Source: Rhodoplanes sp. Z2-YC6860
GTDB taxonomy: Bacteria; Pseudomonadota; Alphaproteobacteria; Rhizobiales; Xanthobacteraceae
Direction: 5' to 3'
Assembly: GCF_001579845.1 (NCBI RefSeq)
Contig: NZ_CP007440.1
Location: 6,098,029-6,162,028, forward strand
Length of the DNA stretch: 64,000 nt
The notes beneath the pieces were generated by a model that saw nothing but the letters and a program-made list of their open reading frames with translations, searched no databases and was not told the DNA's origin. Shown in pieces: positions 42,832 to 50,735 of the stretch (its first letter is position 1; every line of letters starts with the position of its first letter). A program made the position numbers and the translations under genes.

Positions 42832-43965
42832 TCAAGACGAAAGCTGCGTGGTTACGGGCGACCCTATGAGCTGCGTGAGCCAGCCTTCCACTCTTTCCTG
42901 GAACCTGGCGGAGCCGAACGTCTCCACGTCGTCAATTCTGCGTCGCTCTCCCGGCGATTGCAGCGCATCAACGATGGCAGCATAGAGTTCACTTGGGCTT
43001 TTCGGATCGACAAGCCGGCCCAGGCGTCCATCCAGCAAAGCTTCGCGAGAGCCATCCGCTCGACTTCCGATTACAGGCAGGCCGCATGCCGCCGCCTCGA
43101 TCAGCACAATACCGAACCCCTCGCCGGTGCTCGGCATCACAAAAGCGTCGGCTAGATTGTAATGCGCGACCTTTTCCGCCTCAGGAATCTGACCGGCAAA
43201 CACCACATTACCGGAAACTCCCAGCTCCTTTGCCTTCTTCTCGAGCCTTCCCCGGTCATCGCCGCCACCAACAACGAGATATTTCAATGATGGAAAACGC
43301 TCCACCAATCGCGGCATCAGCTCAATCACCTGATCAAATCCCTTATAGCGCTCGGCGGACGCCAACCTGCCGACCGTCAATAAGACAGTGCTCCCCTGTA
43401 GGCCGTAACGCGCAATCAGGTTCGGCTCGCGTGTCAGCGGTAGAAAACGTTGGAGATCGACACAATTCGGCAAAACGAACAGCCGTTCGAGCGGCACCCC
43501 GGACCAGCTCGCAAACCTCGCTGCGGAGTAACGGCTCACCACCAAGCCGCAATCGATCAAGCGCGCCAATCGCTTGACCAATAACTTGCGAGACGGCGTC
43601 CACGCTTCGATGCCATGAACGATGAGGGCCAGCTTTGCTCGGCAGACTCGCGCGAGAAGCCATGCCGCGGGAAGAAGGTGCAAATGCCCACAAACCACAA
43701 GCTGTGGTCGATGACCTCGGCAAACATACCCAACGAGACGTCGAATAAAAGCAACCCGCCCCCGTGCCGCCGCGCGATCGTATACCACCCTTTCCGGAAT
43801 GCTCTCTGGAATGGCCATCGCGATCAGCCGTGGAAAAGCGTGAACCCGGGCCACGGCGCTGCATCCGTCAAGAGCTTGGAGAAAGTCGCGGTTGAATTTG
43901 GCGATGCCACCTGCCCCGCCGTAACCGTCGGTAAGCAGCATCAGCACGTTCAAGCTATTGCCCAT
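42832..43965 (-). CDS. Glycosyltransferase family 4 protein
   Basis: 377 residues from the ATG at 43965 (MGNSLNVLMLLTDGYGGAGG); a TTG at 43977 would overlap the asnB stop. Signatures are GGAGGIAKFNRDFLQAL near the N-terminus, TVLLTVGRLASAERYKGFDQ (~200-219) in the donor domain, and the E-x7-E motif EGFGIVLIEAAACGLPVIGS (~285-304). Together with the upstream asparagine synthetase (1 base away) it heads the export operon. The sugar specificity is unknown. Confidence 0.87.
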   Translation of the reverse strand: MGNSLNVLMLLTDGYGGAGGIAKFNRDFLQALDGCSAVARVHAFPRLIAMAIPESIPERVVYDRAAARGRVAFIRRLVGYVCRGHRPQLVVCGHLHLLPAAWLLARVCRAKLALIVHGIEAWTPSRKLLVKRLARLIDCGLVVSRYSAARFASWSGVPLERLFVLPNCVDLQRFLPLTREPNLIARYGLQGSTVLLTVGRLASAERYKGFDQVIELMPRLVERFPSLKYLVVGGGDDRGRLEKKAKELGVSGNVVFAGQIPEAEKVAHYNLADAFVMPSTGEGFGIVLIEAAACGLPVIGSRADGSREALLDGRLGRLVDPKSPSELYAAIVDALQSPGERRRIDDVETFGSARFQERVEGWLTQLIGSPVTTQLSS

Positions 43966-43966
43966 A

Positions 43967-45796
43967 TCAAGCCGCAACCGCTGACGGCATTGCTCGAGCA
44001 GTAGCGCCAGGCCGCTTCTCGAACAGACGATGGACTTCGGACGCCCAGCCGCGCAGACCTCGCGCTGACGGTTCAGACTGACTGGAAATCCATGCCCTCA
44101 CAGGAGTGGTGAAACCAGTCTTGGCACGATTGACGATCGATGGCGACAACTTCCGAGCACATGCTGCAAGATCACGCTTATCGGGTGGTGTGTTCGAAGA
44201 GATGGCGGGTCCTACACGCCGCAACAGATGTGTATCGACAAACGGCACCCTGACTTCCAAACCATGCGCCATGCTCGACCAGTCGGTGTCGCGCAGCAAC
44301 TGATTGCGCATGTACCAGCAAGACTCCAGTGCAGCGATTTGCGCATGCTGACTGACGCCGGCTCTACGGAGAGGATCGATCGATGCATTAATTGCCGCGA
44401 TGCTCGACAGCCTCTGTAAACCTTCACTCAGCCAGCTTTCATCGAGCAACGCGTCCAATTCGCCCTCGACATGCAAGGCACGCCGCAAGAGATAGGCGTT
44501 TGCAACGCCCTTTGAATGCGACAGTAGCCCGGCAGCTTTGGGTGGAATGCCCGGCAGCGGTAGCTTTGAAAGCCACTTCTCGACGACACGCCCGAAAGAA
44601 TCTGAAGCCGGAATCCTCCGCCCCCACTTCAGCAACGCAGGAATTTGGCTGAACGACGGGTAGCCACCAAAGAGCTCGTCACCACCAAGGCCGGAAAGTG
44701 CCACTTTCAGTCCCTGCTTCGCCGTCGCATGGCTGATCAGGTAGGTGTTAAGCCCATCGATCGTCGGCTGGTCCATGCTGGCGAGAAAATCATCGAGCAT
44801 CCCATAGAATTCGTCACGGCCGATCCGAACCGTCGTGTGCTCGCTGCGCAGATCCTTTGCAGCCAACTCCGCGAGCACAGCCTCGTCGTTCGCGGTGCCT
44901 GCATATTCTGAAAACGCCAGAGTGACGGTGCGAAGCTGCGTTCCGAGTTCGGCGGCCAATGCCGCAATCACATTGGAGTCGATGCCGGCTGACAGAAAGA
45001 TTCCGACCGGCACGTCCGCCACCAGATGGTGATGGACCGAATCGAGCAGGAGCTGGCGAAGCTCGCCTTGCTGCAGCGGCTGAACTGGATGCGCAATGAA
45101 GAGGTCCTCGATCTGCTGGAATGACCGAGGCGATGCGGCTCCCTGATCGACTGCAATCCTTTGCACGCGACCAGGAGGAAACATTTCAATTCCGGACCAC
45201 CATGAAAATGGCTCCGGCACGTGTCCCCACAGATAGAAGCCAACCAACGCGGCAGCGTCACGTTTGGCATCGGGCAGCACAACATTCGCAAGCGCGCGCG
45301 CCGAAGACGCAAACCATACTGCACCACGATGATGCGCGACGTAGAGCGGCTTGATCCCGTATGAATCGCGGGCGAGCCACAACTCGCGTGCTTTGCTGTC
45401 CCACAGCGCCAGCGCAAACATTCCGCGAAGCTTCGGAAATGCAGCCTCACCCCACGCGCTGACTGCATTGATGATGACTTCAGTGTCGCTGTTGGTACGA
45501 AACTCCAACCCCAAGCGCTGTAATTCGCTTCGCAACTCGCGGTAATTGTAGATTTCGCCGTTGAAGCTGATGCGCCAGCGTCCACTGGCATCCGACATCG
45601 GCTGCGCGCCACTTGCGCCAACATCGATGATGGCGAGACGCCGATGCGCCAGCGCTATCCGCTTGTCCTCCGCCACCCACAGACCCGCGCCGTCGGGGCC
45701 TCGGCGCCACTGCCGGTCGCTCAGACGGACAACGGTGTCCTGATCAATGGCAGCGGCATTCCAGTCAACTCTAACCGCGCCTGCAATTCCGCACAT
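43967..45796 (-). CDS. asnB: Glutamine-hydrolysing asparagine synthetase family protein
   Basis: 609 residues. The N-terminal Ntn glutaminase starts at the catalytic Cys2 (MCGIAGAV), with RRGPDGAG and SFNGEIYNYRELR. The synthetase domain has the PP-loop FLSAGIDS (~250) and SGLGGDELFGGYPSF. Enzymes of this kind in polysaccharide loci often amidate uronic acids or otherwise transfer NH3 instead of making free Asn; which applies here is unknown. All catalytic residues look intact, unlike the lasso cyclase at 48-50 kb. It is the first gene of the leftward export operon after a 594-base gap. Confidence 0.88.
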   Translation of the reverse strand: MCGIAGAVRVDWNAAAIDQDTVVRLSDRQWRRGPDGAGLWVAEDKRIALAHRRLAIIDVGASGAQPMSDASGRWRISFNGEIYNYRELRSELQRLGLEFRTNSDTEVIINAVSAWGEAAFPKLRGMFALALWDSKARELWLARDSYGIKPLYVAHHRGAVWFASSARALANVVLPDAKRDAAALVGFYLWGHVPEPFSWWSGIEMFPPGRVQRIAVDQGAASPRSFQQIEDLFIAHPVQPLQQGELRQLLLDSVHHHLVADVPVGIFLSAGIDSNVIAALAAELGTQLRTVTLAFSEYAGTANDEAVLAELAAKDLRSEHTTVRIGRDEFYGMLDDFLASMDQPTIDGLNTYLISHATAKQGLKVALSGLGGDELFGGYPSFSQIPALLKWGRRIPASDSFGRVVEKWLSKLPLPGIPPKAAGLLSHSKGVANAYLLRRALHVEGELDALLDESWLSEGLQRLSSIAAINASIDPLRRAGVSQHAQIAALESCWYMRNQLLRDTDWSSMAHGLEVRVPFVDTHLLRRVGPAISSNTPPDKRDLAACARKLSPSIVNRAKTGFTTPVRAWISSQSEPSARGLRGWASEVHRLFEKRPGATARAMPSAVAA

Positions 45797-46390
45797 CGGC
45801 GTCTAAATCGTCCGAAAACGCCAGGAGGAGTGGTCTGGATCCATCGTGTACATTTTCTACGAGCCGATCCGGCTTGGCTGTCATGCCCCAGCAACTAGCG
45901 TTCGGAGCCGCACACCATCATCTGCCTGCGCCAAGACGTCTCCAAGCTACCGCACTCCGGGTGAAAGGAAATTCCCCCAAAGTCGGCGCTTTTCGGCTTC
46001 GCACGCCAATCGCGTTGCGAGCAGCCACCATCCCACGCTGAATCCAATTTCTATGATAATATCAATACGTTAGTGCAACGATAACACGCCATCAATTGAC
46101 GAGAATCTTAGCTAATAGCGTGAATTTTCATCGTGAAGGCAACGGAACCCGGATCACCACGCTTTTGGGCCACGCGCCACGTCACCTAAGTATTTGATAT
46201 TACAATTCAATACGAACCAACGAAGCACACCGCGGCGAACTGCAGATGCTCGGGAAATTGCGCTCACTTCTCGAACTCCGCCGAAGGCAGGTTCGAGACG
46301 ATGCTGGAGTGCCGATATTCCCCTGACGCCATCGATGCATGGTCCAGCAATTTGAGCTTTAAGCCGAGAGCTTGACGCATCAAAGCAAAT
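45797..46390. other. Intergenic region between asnB and the RiPP methyltransferase
   Basis: About 590 bases. The AT-rich part at 46050-46210 probably holds the promoter of the leftward asnB-led operon. The right end holds one short leftward frame (46264-46380). No repeats or operators stand out. Confidence 0.45.
46264..46380 (-). CDS. Possible 38-residue ORF after the RiPP methyltransferase gene
   Basis: ATG at 46378-46380, stop at 46264-46266, beginning 10 bases after the end of the PRMT-like gene. The product starts MRQALGLKLKLLDHASMASG and ends PSAEFEK. It lacks the W-x2-P-x-L leader motif of the true precursor, so it is not a second precursor of the same type. It could be a chance frame; codon use is not decisive. 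Confidence 0.2.
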   Translation of the reverse strand: MRQALGLKLKLLDHASMASGEYRHSSIVSNLPSAEFEK

Positions 46391-47485
46391 CTACGATCGC
46401 TGCCAAATCCGAAGCGTGTTCCGATCATGCGAACCTGTTACATGAATGTTCTGGCCGGCCGCGCATTCGAGCGAATGCTCAAACGGATAAAACAGCGCAC
46501 CTAAAGACGAAGTACTCTGCGCCGGAGGAACGCTTTCATATGTTGCATGATCGTCGAGCTCCAACGATATCCATTGAGCAACTCCATTGGCTCGACCGCC
46601 GCGTGATGCCAATTCGGCCTCTGATCGGGCCTCGGGGAACGGCCCTCCAGATTCGAAATCGAAACGAAAAAGATCTATTGGATCGCCGCATAATCTCAGA
46701 GACTCTTTTTCGTCGTGAATCCTGTAACAGGGATACGCCAGCATTCTGAAGGCCGAGAGGTCAAAGCCTTCGATAGCATCCATCTCGGCATAGGAATGAA
46801 GGTGCTCCGCGAGAGCCACGCGAATGCTCCCTCGCGCGGGAATCACCTGGGTGTCAGGTCCTGCAAAATGGCGAACCGCGTGTTCAACGGTCGCAAGCGC
46901 GCCCGCACCTACGAGCGTCCTCGACAGATTGTCCCACAAGATAAGATCTGGGCGATCTACAAAATCAGATCCGATTTTCAAATCGAATGACGGCTTCGCC
47001 AAAACGCGAATTCGCTCGCCGAAGCCATTTTGCGCCACGACCGCTGCAACAGCCTTGGCCACAACGGGATTGCTCTCGCATGTGATGACCTCGGCAGCAC
47101 CGGCGCGGGCAGCCATTAAAGCAAACAGGCCTGTTCCAGAGCCGATATCCAGGACTCGACAGCCCGGCCGGATCGCGCGGCGAAGCGCGCCCTCGTACAA
47201 CTGATGGCGGGCAGTGTCTCGAACCAGAGACGCGTAATAATTCGGGACTTCCTGACTCAACACTTCTGCGACGAGCACGCGAACCTCAGCCTCGCCTGGC
47301 GCAAGAGATATCGCGTGGGTGCACAGCTGTCTGGCAATCTCCTTCTCGCCTTTCGCCGACAGCGTCACGGCCATGCGGGCCATAAGGACCGGCTTATCCC
47401 GGGTCAACTGAATCAGGCTTGCCAGTTCCCCACTAACGCGCGCGGCTGGGTTTGCACTTCCGTCTGTCTTCTCAATGTCTGCCAA
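46391..47485 (-). CDS. PRMT-like SAM methyltransferase with N-terminal helical (TPR-like) region, RiPP tailoring candidate
   Basis: 364 residues. Residues ~15-80 are paired helices (ELASLIQLTRDKPVLMARMA, IARQLCTHAISLAPGEAEVR) like a TPR. The segment NYYASLVRDTARHQLYEGAL matches the PRMT YY-x2-M-x-D-x2-R-x3-Y motif, and motif I is VLDIGSGTGLFALMAARAGA (~111-130). The segment that in PRMTs carries the double-Glu loop reads LILWDNLSRTLVGAG here, so the two Glu that hold the substrate Arg seem absent. The start lies 16 bases after the B2 stop, which ties it to the RiPP operon. It may methylate the core peptide at a residue other than Arg, since the core has none. Substrate is inference. Confidence 0.75.
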   Translation of the reverse strand: MADIEKTDGSANPAARVSGELASLIQLTRDKPVLMARMAVTLSAKGEKEIARQLCTHAISLAPGEAEVRVLVAEVLSQEVPNYYASLVRDTARHQLYEGALRRAIRPGCRVLDIGSGTGLFALMAARAGAAEVITCESNPVVAKAVAAVVAQNGFGERIRVLAKPSFDLKIGSDFVDRPDLILWDNLSRTLVGAGALATVEHAVRHFAGPDTQVIPARGSIRVALAEHLHSYAEMDAIEGFDLSAFRMLAYPCYRIHDEKESLRLCGDPIDLFRFDFESGGPFPEARSEAELASRGGRANGVAQWISLELDDHATYESVPPAQSTSSLGALFYPFEHSLECAAGQNIHVTGSHDRNTLRIWQRS

Positions 47486-47501
47486 GCTTCATTTCTCCAG
47501 A

Positions 47502-47948
47502 TCAGCCATCGACAACCCGTCGCGGAAACGAAGCGAGCACCGAGAATTGCGCTGCATTTTCGCAACCAATCACGTCTTGGTGTCCAGCGCGTACCCAGAC
47601 ATGCGCGGACAATCCGGACTGATCCTGAGCAACTCCGTAGTAAAGTGTGGAGGCTATCCCGCGCCTTCGCAGCATGCATTGAGCGGTCAGACCTTGCTCG
47701 AAACAAAGAGTGCGCCATGGGGCTCTTCGAGAAGCGGCAACGATCGCCCACCGAACTTGTTTGAGCCGGAGCCGCGTAACGCTGACTGATAGTGACGATT
47801 GCCGTACAGGTCGAGCAGCCAAATCTGCCGCCTTACGAAACGGCAATACCGCGATCACAAATCGAGTTGCGGCCAAAAAAATGAAAGCTTCGAGAAAAAC
47901 TGGGAAATCTCGCCAAGGCAACCGCCACAGCCTTCGAACATCGCGCAT
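47502..47948 (-). CDS. Lasso peptide B2 protein (transglutaminase-like leader peptidase)
   Basis: 148 residues from the ATG at 47948, which has GAGGTCG about 6 bases upstream; the frame extends another 31 codons without support. A hydrophobic N-terminal helix (WRDFPVFLEAFIFLAATRFV, continuing to AVLPFR) precedes the cysteine-protease core. The catalytic Cys is in LCFEQGLTAQCMLRRRGI and the His in SGLSAHVWVRAG; this is the layout of the McjB C-terminal half. In split lasso systems B2 cuts the leader from the core, guided by B1. It is third in the operon after A, B1 and C. Confidence 0.88.
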   Translation of the reverse strand: MRDVRRLWRLPWRDFPVFLEAFIFLAATRFVIAVLPFRKAADLAARPVRQSSLSVSVTRLRLKQVRWAIVAASRRAPWRTLCFEQGLTAQCMLRRRGIASTLYYGVAQDQSGLSAHVWVRAGHQDVIGCENAAQFSVLASFPRRVVDG

Positions 47949-48064
47949 CGTAGCGACCTCGGTATATCGACGGGATTTCCGAAACCGGCGGCTGACCACC
48001 GACAAAAGAGCTGACGATGCCGATTTCATGCGCGCGCTCACAGGCTCTCAAAGTATACCCAACC

Positions 48065-50002
48065 TCAGCGATTACTTCCGGTGGTTCGGCGCAAGAAGTG
48101 TCCGGCTGAAATTCCACGCAACAGCGCATAACGGTAAGGCATGATGACGTCATCACGACCCCAGCCGTCGGTAGGCCACTCTTCGATCAACTGACGCAGC
48201 CGTGCTAAGTCAACAGTTTTGCTGGCTGTGGGAGACGCCTTCAGACGATCGATTTCGGCTGCAACATCTTGCCGGGCGGCAGTGAGGTCTTCATGCCAGT
48301 CCGCCGCTATTAGCCCCTTACGCGGTTCATCGAGCACCACTCGCGGAAGACGATCAGCAAGGGCGTGGAGTGCCAACGCCCTTTGTTTACCGTCGCGAAG
48401 AAACTGCTCGGTCGGCACCGACAGGCAAAACTCAAGCAATCTCACATCGGCCGTAGGATCGCGGGTATCAACATGCCAGCCCCCCAAGGTCGCTTTATTA
48501 TAATTTCCAGGATCGGCCCGCTGTATTACCCAGGTCCGCATCGCAACCCCGCTCTTCCACGGACGATAGACAATATCTAAATTTTTTGCCTTTGCGCGAG
48601 CCGGAAGATCAAGCTCGAGCAGACGCTTCTGATTGATCGCAGCGTAGTCTTGAACCTCGTAAGCATGCCCGGTGGCCAGCTTGTTGAGCTGAACCCAAAG
48701 CTTCGGGGGACACCACGGGCCAAGCGTATTTGCGAGAATACCTCGCCAACGCATTCTACCGGCAGAAACCAGGGCATTCGCTTCTTTCCATAAGCGTAAC
48801 CATCGTCCGCCTCTCAGCAATTCAGGCAGCAATTCGAGCCCGTTGTAACTCAACCCCATGTTGCCGAGATTGCCGTTCAAGCAGACCTTGATGTTCCGGC
48901 CATTGACGGCGTTGTTAAAACTGTGGGCCCACGCCGTACCGCATATGTTGAGCATAGGCCGATCGAGAAGATTGAAGAAGCGATCGAGATCGGCGAGCGG
49001 AGAGCGGCCTTCATTAGGCACGAGAATATGCTCGATATTCGGGTAAAGCGCCGCCGTCGCGGCAGCGAGACGACCTTCATCGACAATGCGGTTTCGTGGC
49101 GTCGGACCGTCGTAGCCCGCGCGGGGAACTCCCGTGAAAGCCAGGAGCTTGCGACCCGACGGCGCGAGCAGCCGCGCTGCCGTGGCTGCCACCGCTCCAC
49201 TATCCAAGCCGCCGCTTAGGAAAACCCCCAGATTGCCTGTGCCCCGTAACCGGCATTTTACCGCCTCATCCAACCGTTGACGCAACGCTTCGGCGTATTC
49301 CGCCGGTCCGGAAAGCTTGATGTGGGAATGTTTGGGCTGCCAGTGTCGTCGGGATTTTATCGAAGTGGCCGTGACAATCGATAAGTGACCAGGCTCTACG
49401 CGTTCGACGCCGCGAAAGAAACTTTGGGTGCCAGTTTCTGGTATCAACGCAAGGAATTCTGCGACGCGCTCCTCATCAGGCGCGTAAGGCACGTCCGGCA
49501 GCGCATGCAACCCCTTCGGCATGCTGGCGAACGCAAAGAATTTGTCGCCGCGGTGATAATGGAGCGGACGCTGCCCGGTCGGATCGCGCGCCAGGAACAA
49601 CTGTCGATTTGAGACATCCCAGAAAGCGAAGGCGTAATCGCCGACAATATGTTCGACACAGGCCTCGCCCCAGCGTTCAATAACCGCCAACAGGATGGCA
49701 GCGTCGCACAGATCTCGAGCATGCGGAGCGGGTATCTGTAATTCCTCAGCTAGCTCATCTCTGTTATCCAACCGCACATCGGCGACAAGAACATATCTTC
49801 CCTGACCACCGACAAGCGGTTGCCGGTCAAACACATCCTCAGGAAGAGTGCGCATCAATCGGCGACCGAGCGCTACGTCGCCCCTGGACCATTGTCCGCC
49901 GTGATCTGGTCCATAAAGCTCTTGCGCCCGCAACATTCGGGCGCAGCCGTCGGCGGCATCGGGGCGACGATCAAAGCGCCACAAACCCGCAAGCGCCGTC
50001 AT
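48065..50002 (-). CDS. Lasso-type macrolactam synthetase (asparagine-synthetase-like C protein)
   Basis: 645 residues. The N-terminal glutaminase-like domain starts MTALAGLWRF, so the nucleophilic Cys2 of true AsnB is missing and no ammonia would be made. The synthetase domain keeps the ATP pyrophosphatase loop FLSGGLDSGAVAA with SGGLDS at 263-268. Such McjC-like enzymes adenylate a core Asp/Glu side chain and let the core N-terminus attack it to close the ring. The start codon overlaps the B1 stop (ATGA), and the precursor lies just upstream, so assignment to RiPP cyclisation is strong; the product topology is unproven. Confidence 0.9.
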   Translation of the reverse strand: MTALAGLWRFDRRPDAADGCARMLRAQELYGPDHGGQWSRGDVALGRRLMRTLPEDVFDRQPLVGGQGRYVLVADVRLDNRDELAEELQIPAPHARDLCDAAILLAVIERWGEACVEHIVGDYAFAFWDVSNRQLFLARDPTGQRPLHYHRGDKFFAFASMPKGLHALPDVPYAPDEERVAEFLALIPETGTQSFFRGVERVEPGHLSIVTATSIKSRRHWQPKHSHIKLSGPAEYAEALRQRLDEAVKCRLRGTGNLGVFLSGGLDSGAVAATAARLLAPSGRKLLAFTGVPRAGYDGPTPRNRIVDEGRLAAATAALYPNIEHILVPNEGRSPLADLDRFFNLLDRPMLNICGTAWAHSFNNAVNGRNIKVCLNGNLGNMGLSYNGLELLPELLRGGRWLRLWKEANALVSAGRMRWRGILANTLGPWCPPKLWVQLNKLATGHAYEVQDYAAINQKRLLELDLPARAKAKNLDIVYRPWKSGVAMRTWVIQRADPGNYNKATLGGWHVDTRDPTADVRLLEFCLSVPTEQFLRDGKQRALALHALADRLPRVVLDEPRKGLIAADWHEDLTAARQDVAAEIDRLKASPTASKTVDLARLRQLIEEWPTDGWGRDDVIMPYRYALLRGISAGHFLRRTTGSNR

Positions 50003-50298
50003 TTCGCTTCAGAGGTCTTGATCATTCCCTCGGCGCGAAGCTCTTCCAGCAAGTCGAGAACCTGGGAACCGCAAGTGTCGGAATCAACCTGATACTCATC
50101 AACAAGGATTGCACAAACGTCAGCGACGCGGGTCGGCGTGGATAGCAATTGCCATATTCGAGAACCAACGCGGTTCAGGCCGTAACAGGTGCCCCGTTCG
50201 ATACTGAGGGCCACAATTTCCTGGTTAACTTCAGCCTCAACGAAACCGTCGTGTCGCCCAACGAATGTATCCAGTGTGATGCGATCTGACTTGGCCAC
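49999..50298 (-). CDS. PqqD-like RiPP recognition element (lasso B1 protein)
   Basis: About 99 residues from the GTG at 50298, chosen for the purine-rich AAGAAGAG just upstream; a TTG at 50343 would add 15 residues but lacks a ribosome-binding site. The winged-helix PqqD fold is recognisable from EIVALSIERGTCYGLNRVGS, then RIWQLLSTPTRVADVCAILV and the closing LLEELRAEGMI. B1 binds the leader (here the W-x2-P-x-L motif) and presents the precursor to B2 and C. It lies between precursor and cyclase and overlaps the cyclase start by 4 bases. Confidence 0.88.
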   Translation of the reverse strand: MAKSDRITLDTFVGRHDGFVEAEVNQEIVALSIERGTCYGLNRVGSRIWQLLSTPTRVADVCAILVDEYQVDSDTCGSQVLDLLEELRAEGMIKTSEAK

Positions 50299-50365
50299 GG
50301 CTCTTCTTTGCACCTCGTCCTTGGCAGGATCAAACAGGTGCAATGTCCGTTATGCAAAGATCTTG

Positions 50366-50539
50366 TTAGGAGTGGTTACCACCCGGCCCGCATCCCCCGC
50401 CGGCTCCGTCGTTGCATGGGGCGCCGCCATTCTGAGCCTCGTTTGCTGCAAGTCGACGTAAGGCCGGACGCTCCCATAAGGAGCGACTATCCCGATTTTC
50501 ATGAGACACGGCGAGCTTGCGCTCAGAATTTTCAATCAT
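50366..50539 (-). CDS. Lasso-type RiPP precursor peptide (57 residues)
   Basis: ATG at 50537-50539, TAA at 50366-50368, directly upstream of B1 on the same strand; GGGTG lies about 5 bases before the ATG. The leader has the recognition motif SLWERPALRRLAANEA (W22, P25, L27), the usual aromatic-x2-P-x-L signal bound by B1. The Gly-rich rest is QNGGAPCNDGAGGGC followed by GPGGNHS. If cleavage is before G38, the core is 20 residues with D44 at position 7 (a 7-residue ring is known from xanthomonins), Cys at core positions 5 and 13, and Ser at the C-terminus. The usual leader Thr at -2 is absent (Gln) and bulky plug residues are few. Cleavage site and topology are inference. Confidence 0.8.
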   Translation of the reverse strand: MIENSERKLAVSHENRDSRSLWERPALRRLAANEAQNGGAPCNDGAGGGCGPGGNHS

Positions 50540-50735
50540 CTAAACACCCGAAATTTTCTCCCGCATCCATCTATATAATCGCTTGCAATTTGGAATTTCG
50601 CAAGTGATTAAAAAAATCACATTTCTTTCAATCGGTTACAGGAAGTCCTCGAGAGACAATCCCGTTTTGAAGCAGCCCGAGGCGTTCCGACCCGTTAGGA
50701 CATCCTACCAATCAACCGTGTAGAAATTTGAGCGA
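50540..50735. promoter_or_regulatory. Divergent RiPP promoter region with two inverted repeats
   Basis: The region between the leftward precursor operon and the rightward kinase/nucleotidyltransferase pair is AT-rich. It contains GTGATT-N5-AATCAC (50604-50620) and, beside it, CTTGC-N13-GCAAG (50582-50604). A TATATA-rich stretch at about 50570-50579 lies where the -10 box of the precursor promoter would be. No regulator is encoded in the cluster. Confidence 0.45.

Noticed and set aside
43967-45796. Second lasso cyclase
   Set aside because: It has the glutaminase Cys2 and all canonical AsnB motifs and is separated from the RiPP operon by a 594-base gap.
50350-50535. A 61-residue leftward frame (TTG start, with internal ATG) overlapping the precursor gene in another phase, as the RiPP precursor
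   Set aside because: It has no aromatic-x2-P-x-L leader motif and no suitable ring acceptor; the 57-residue frame at 50366-50539 has both and its own ATG.
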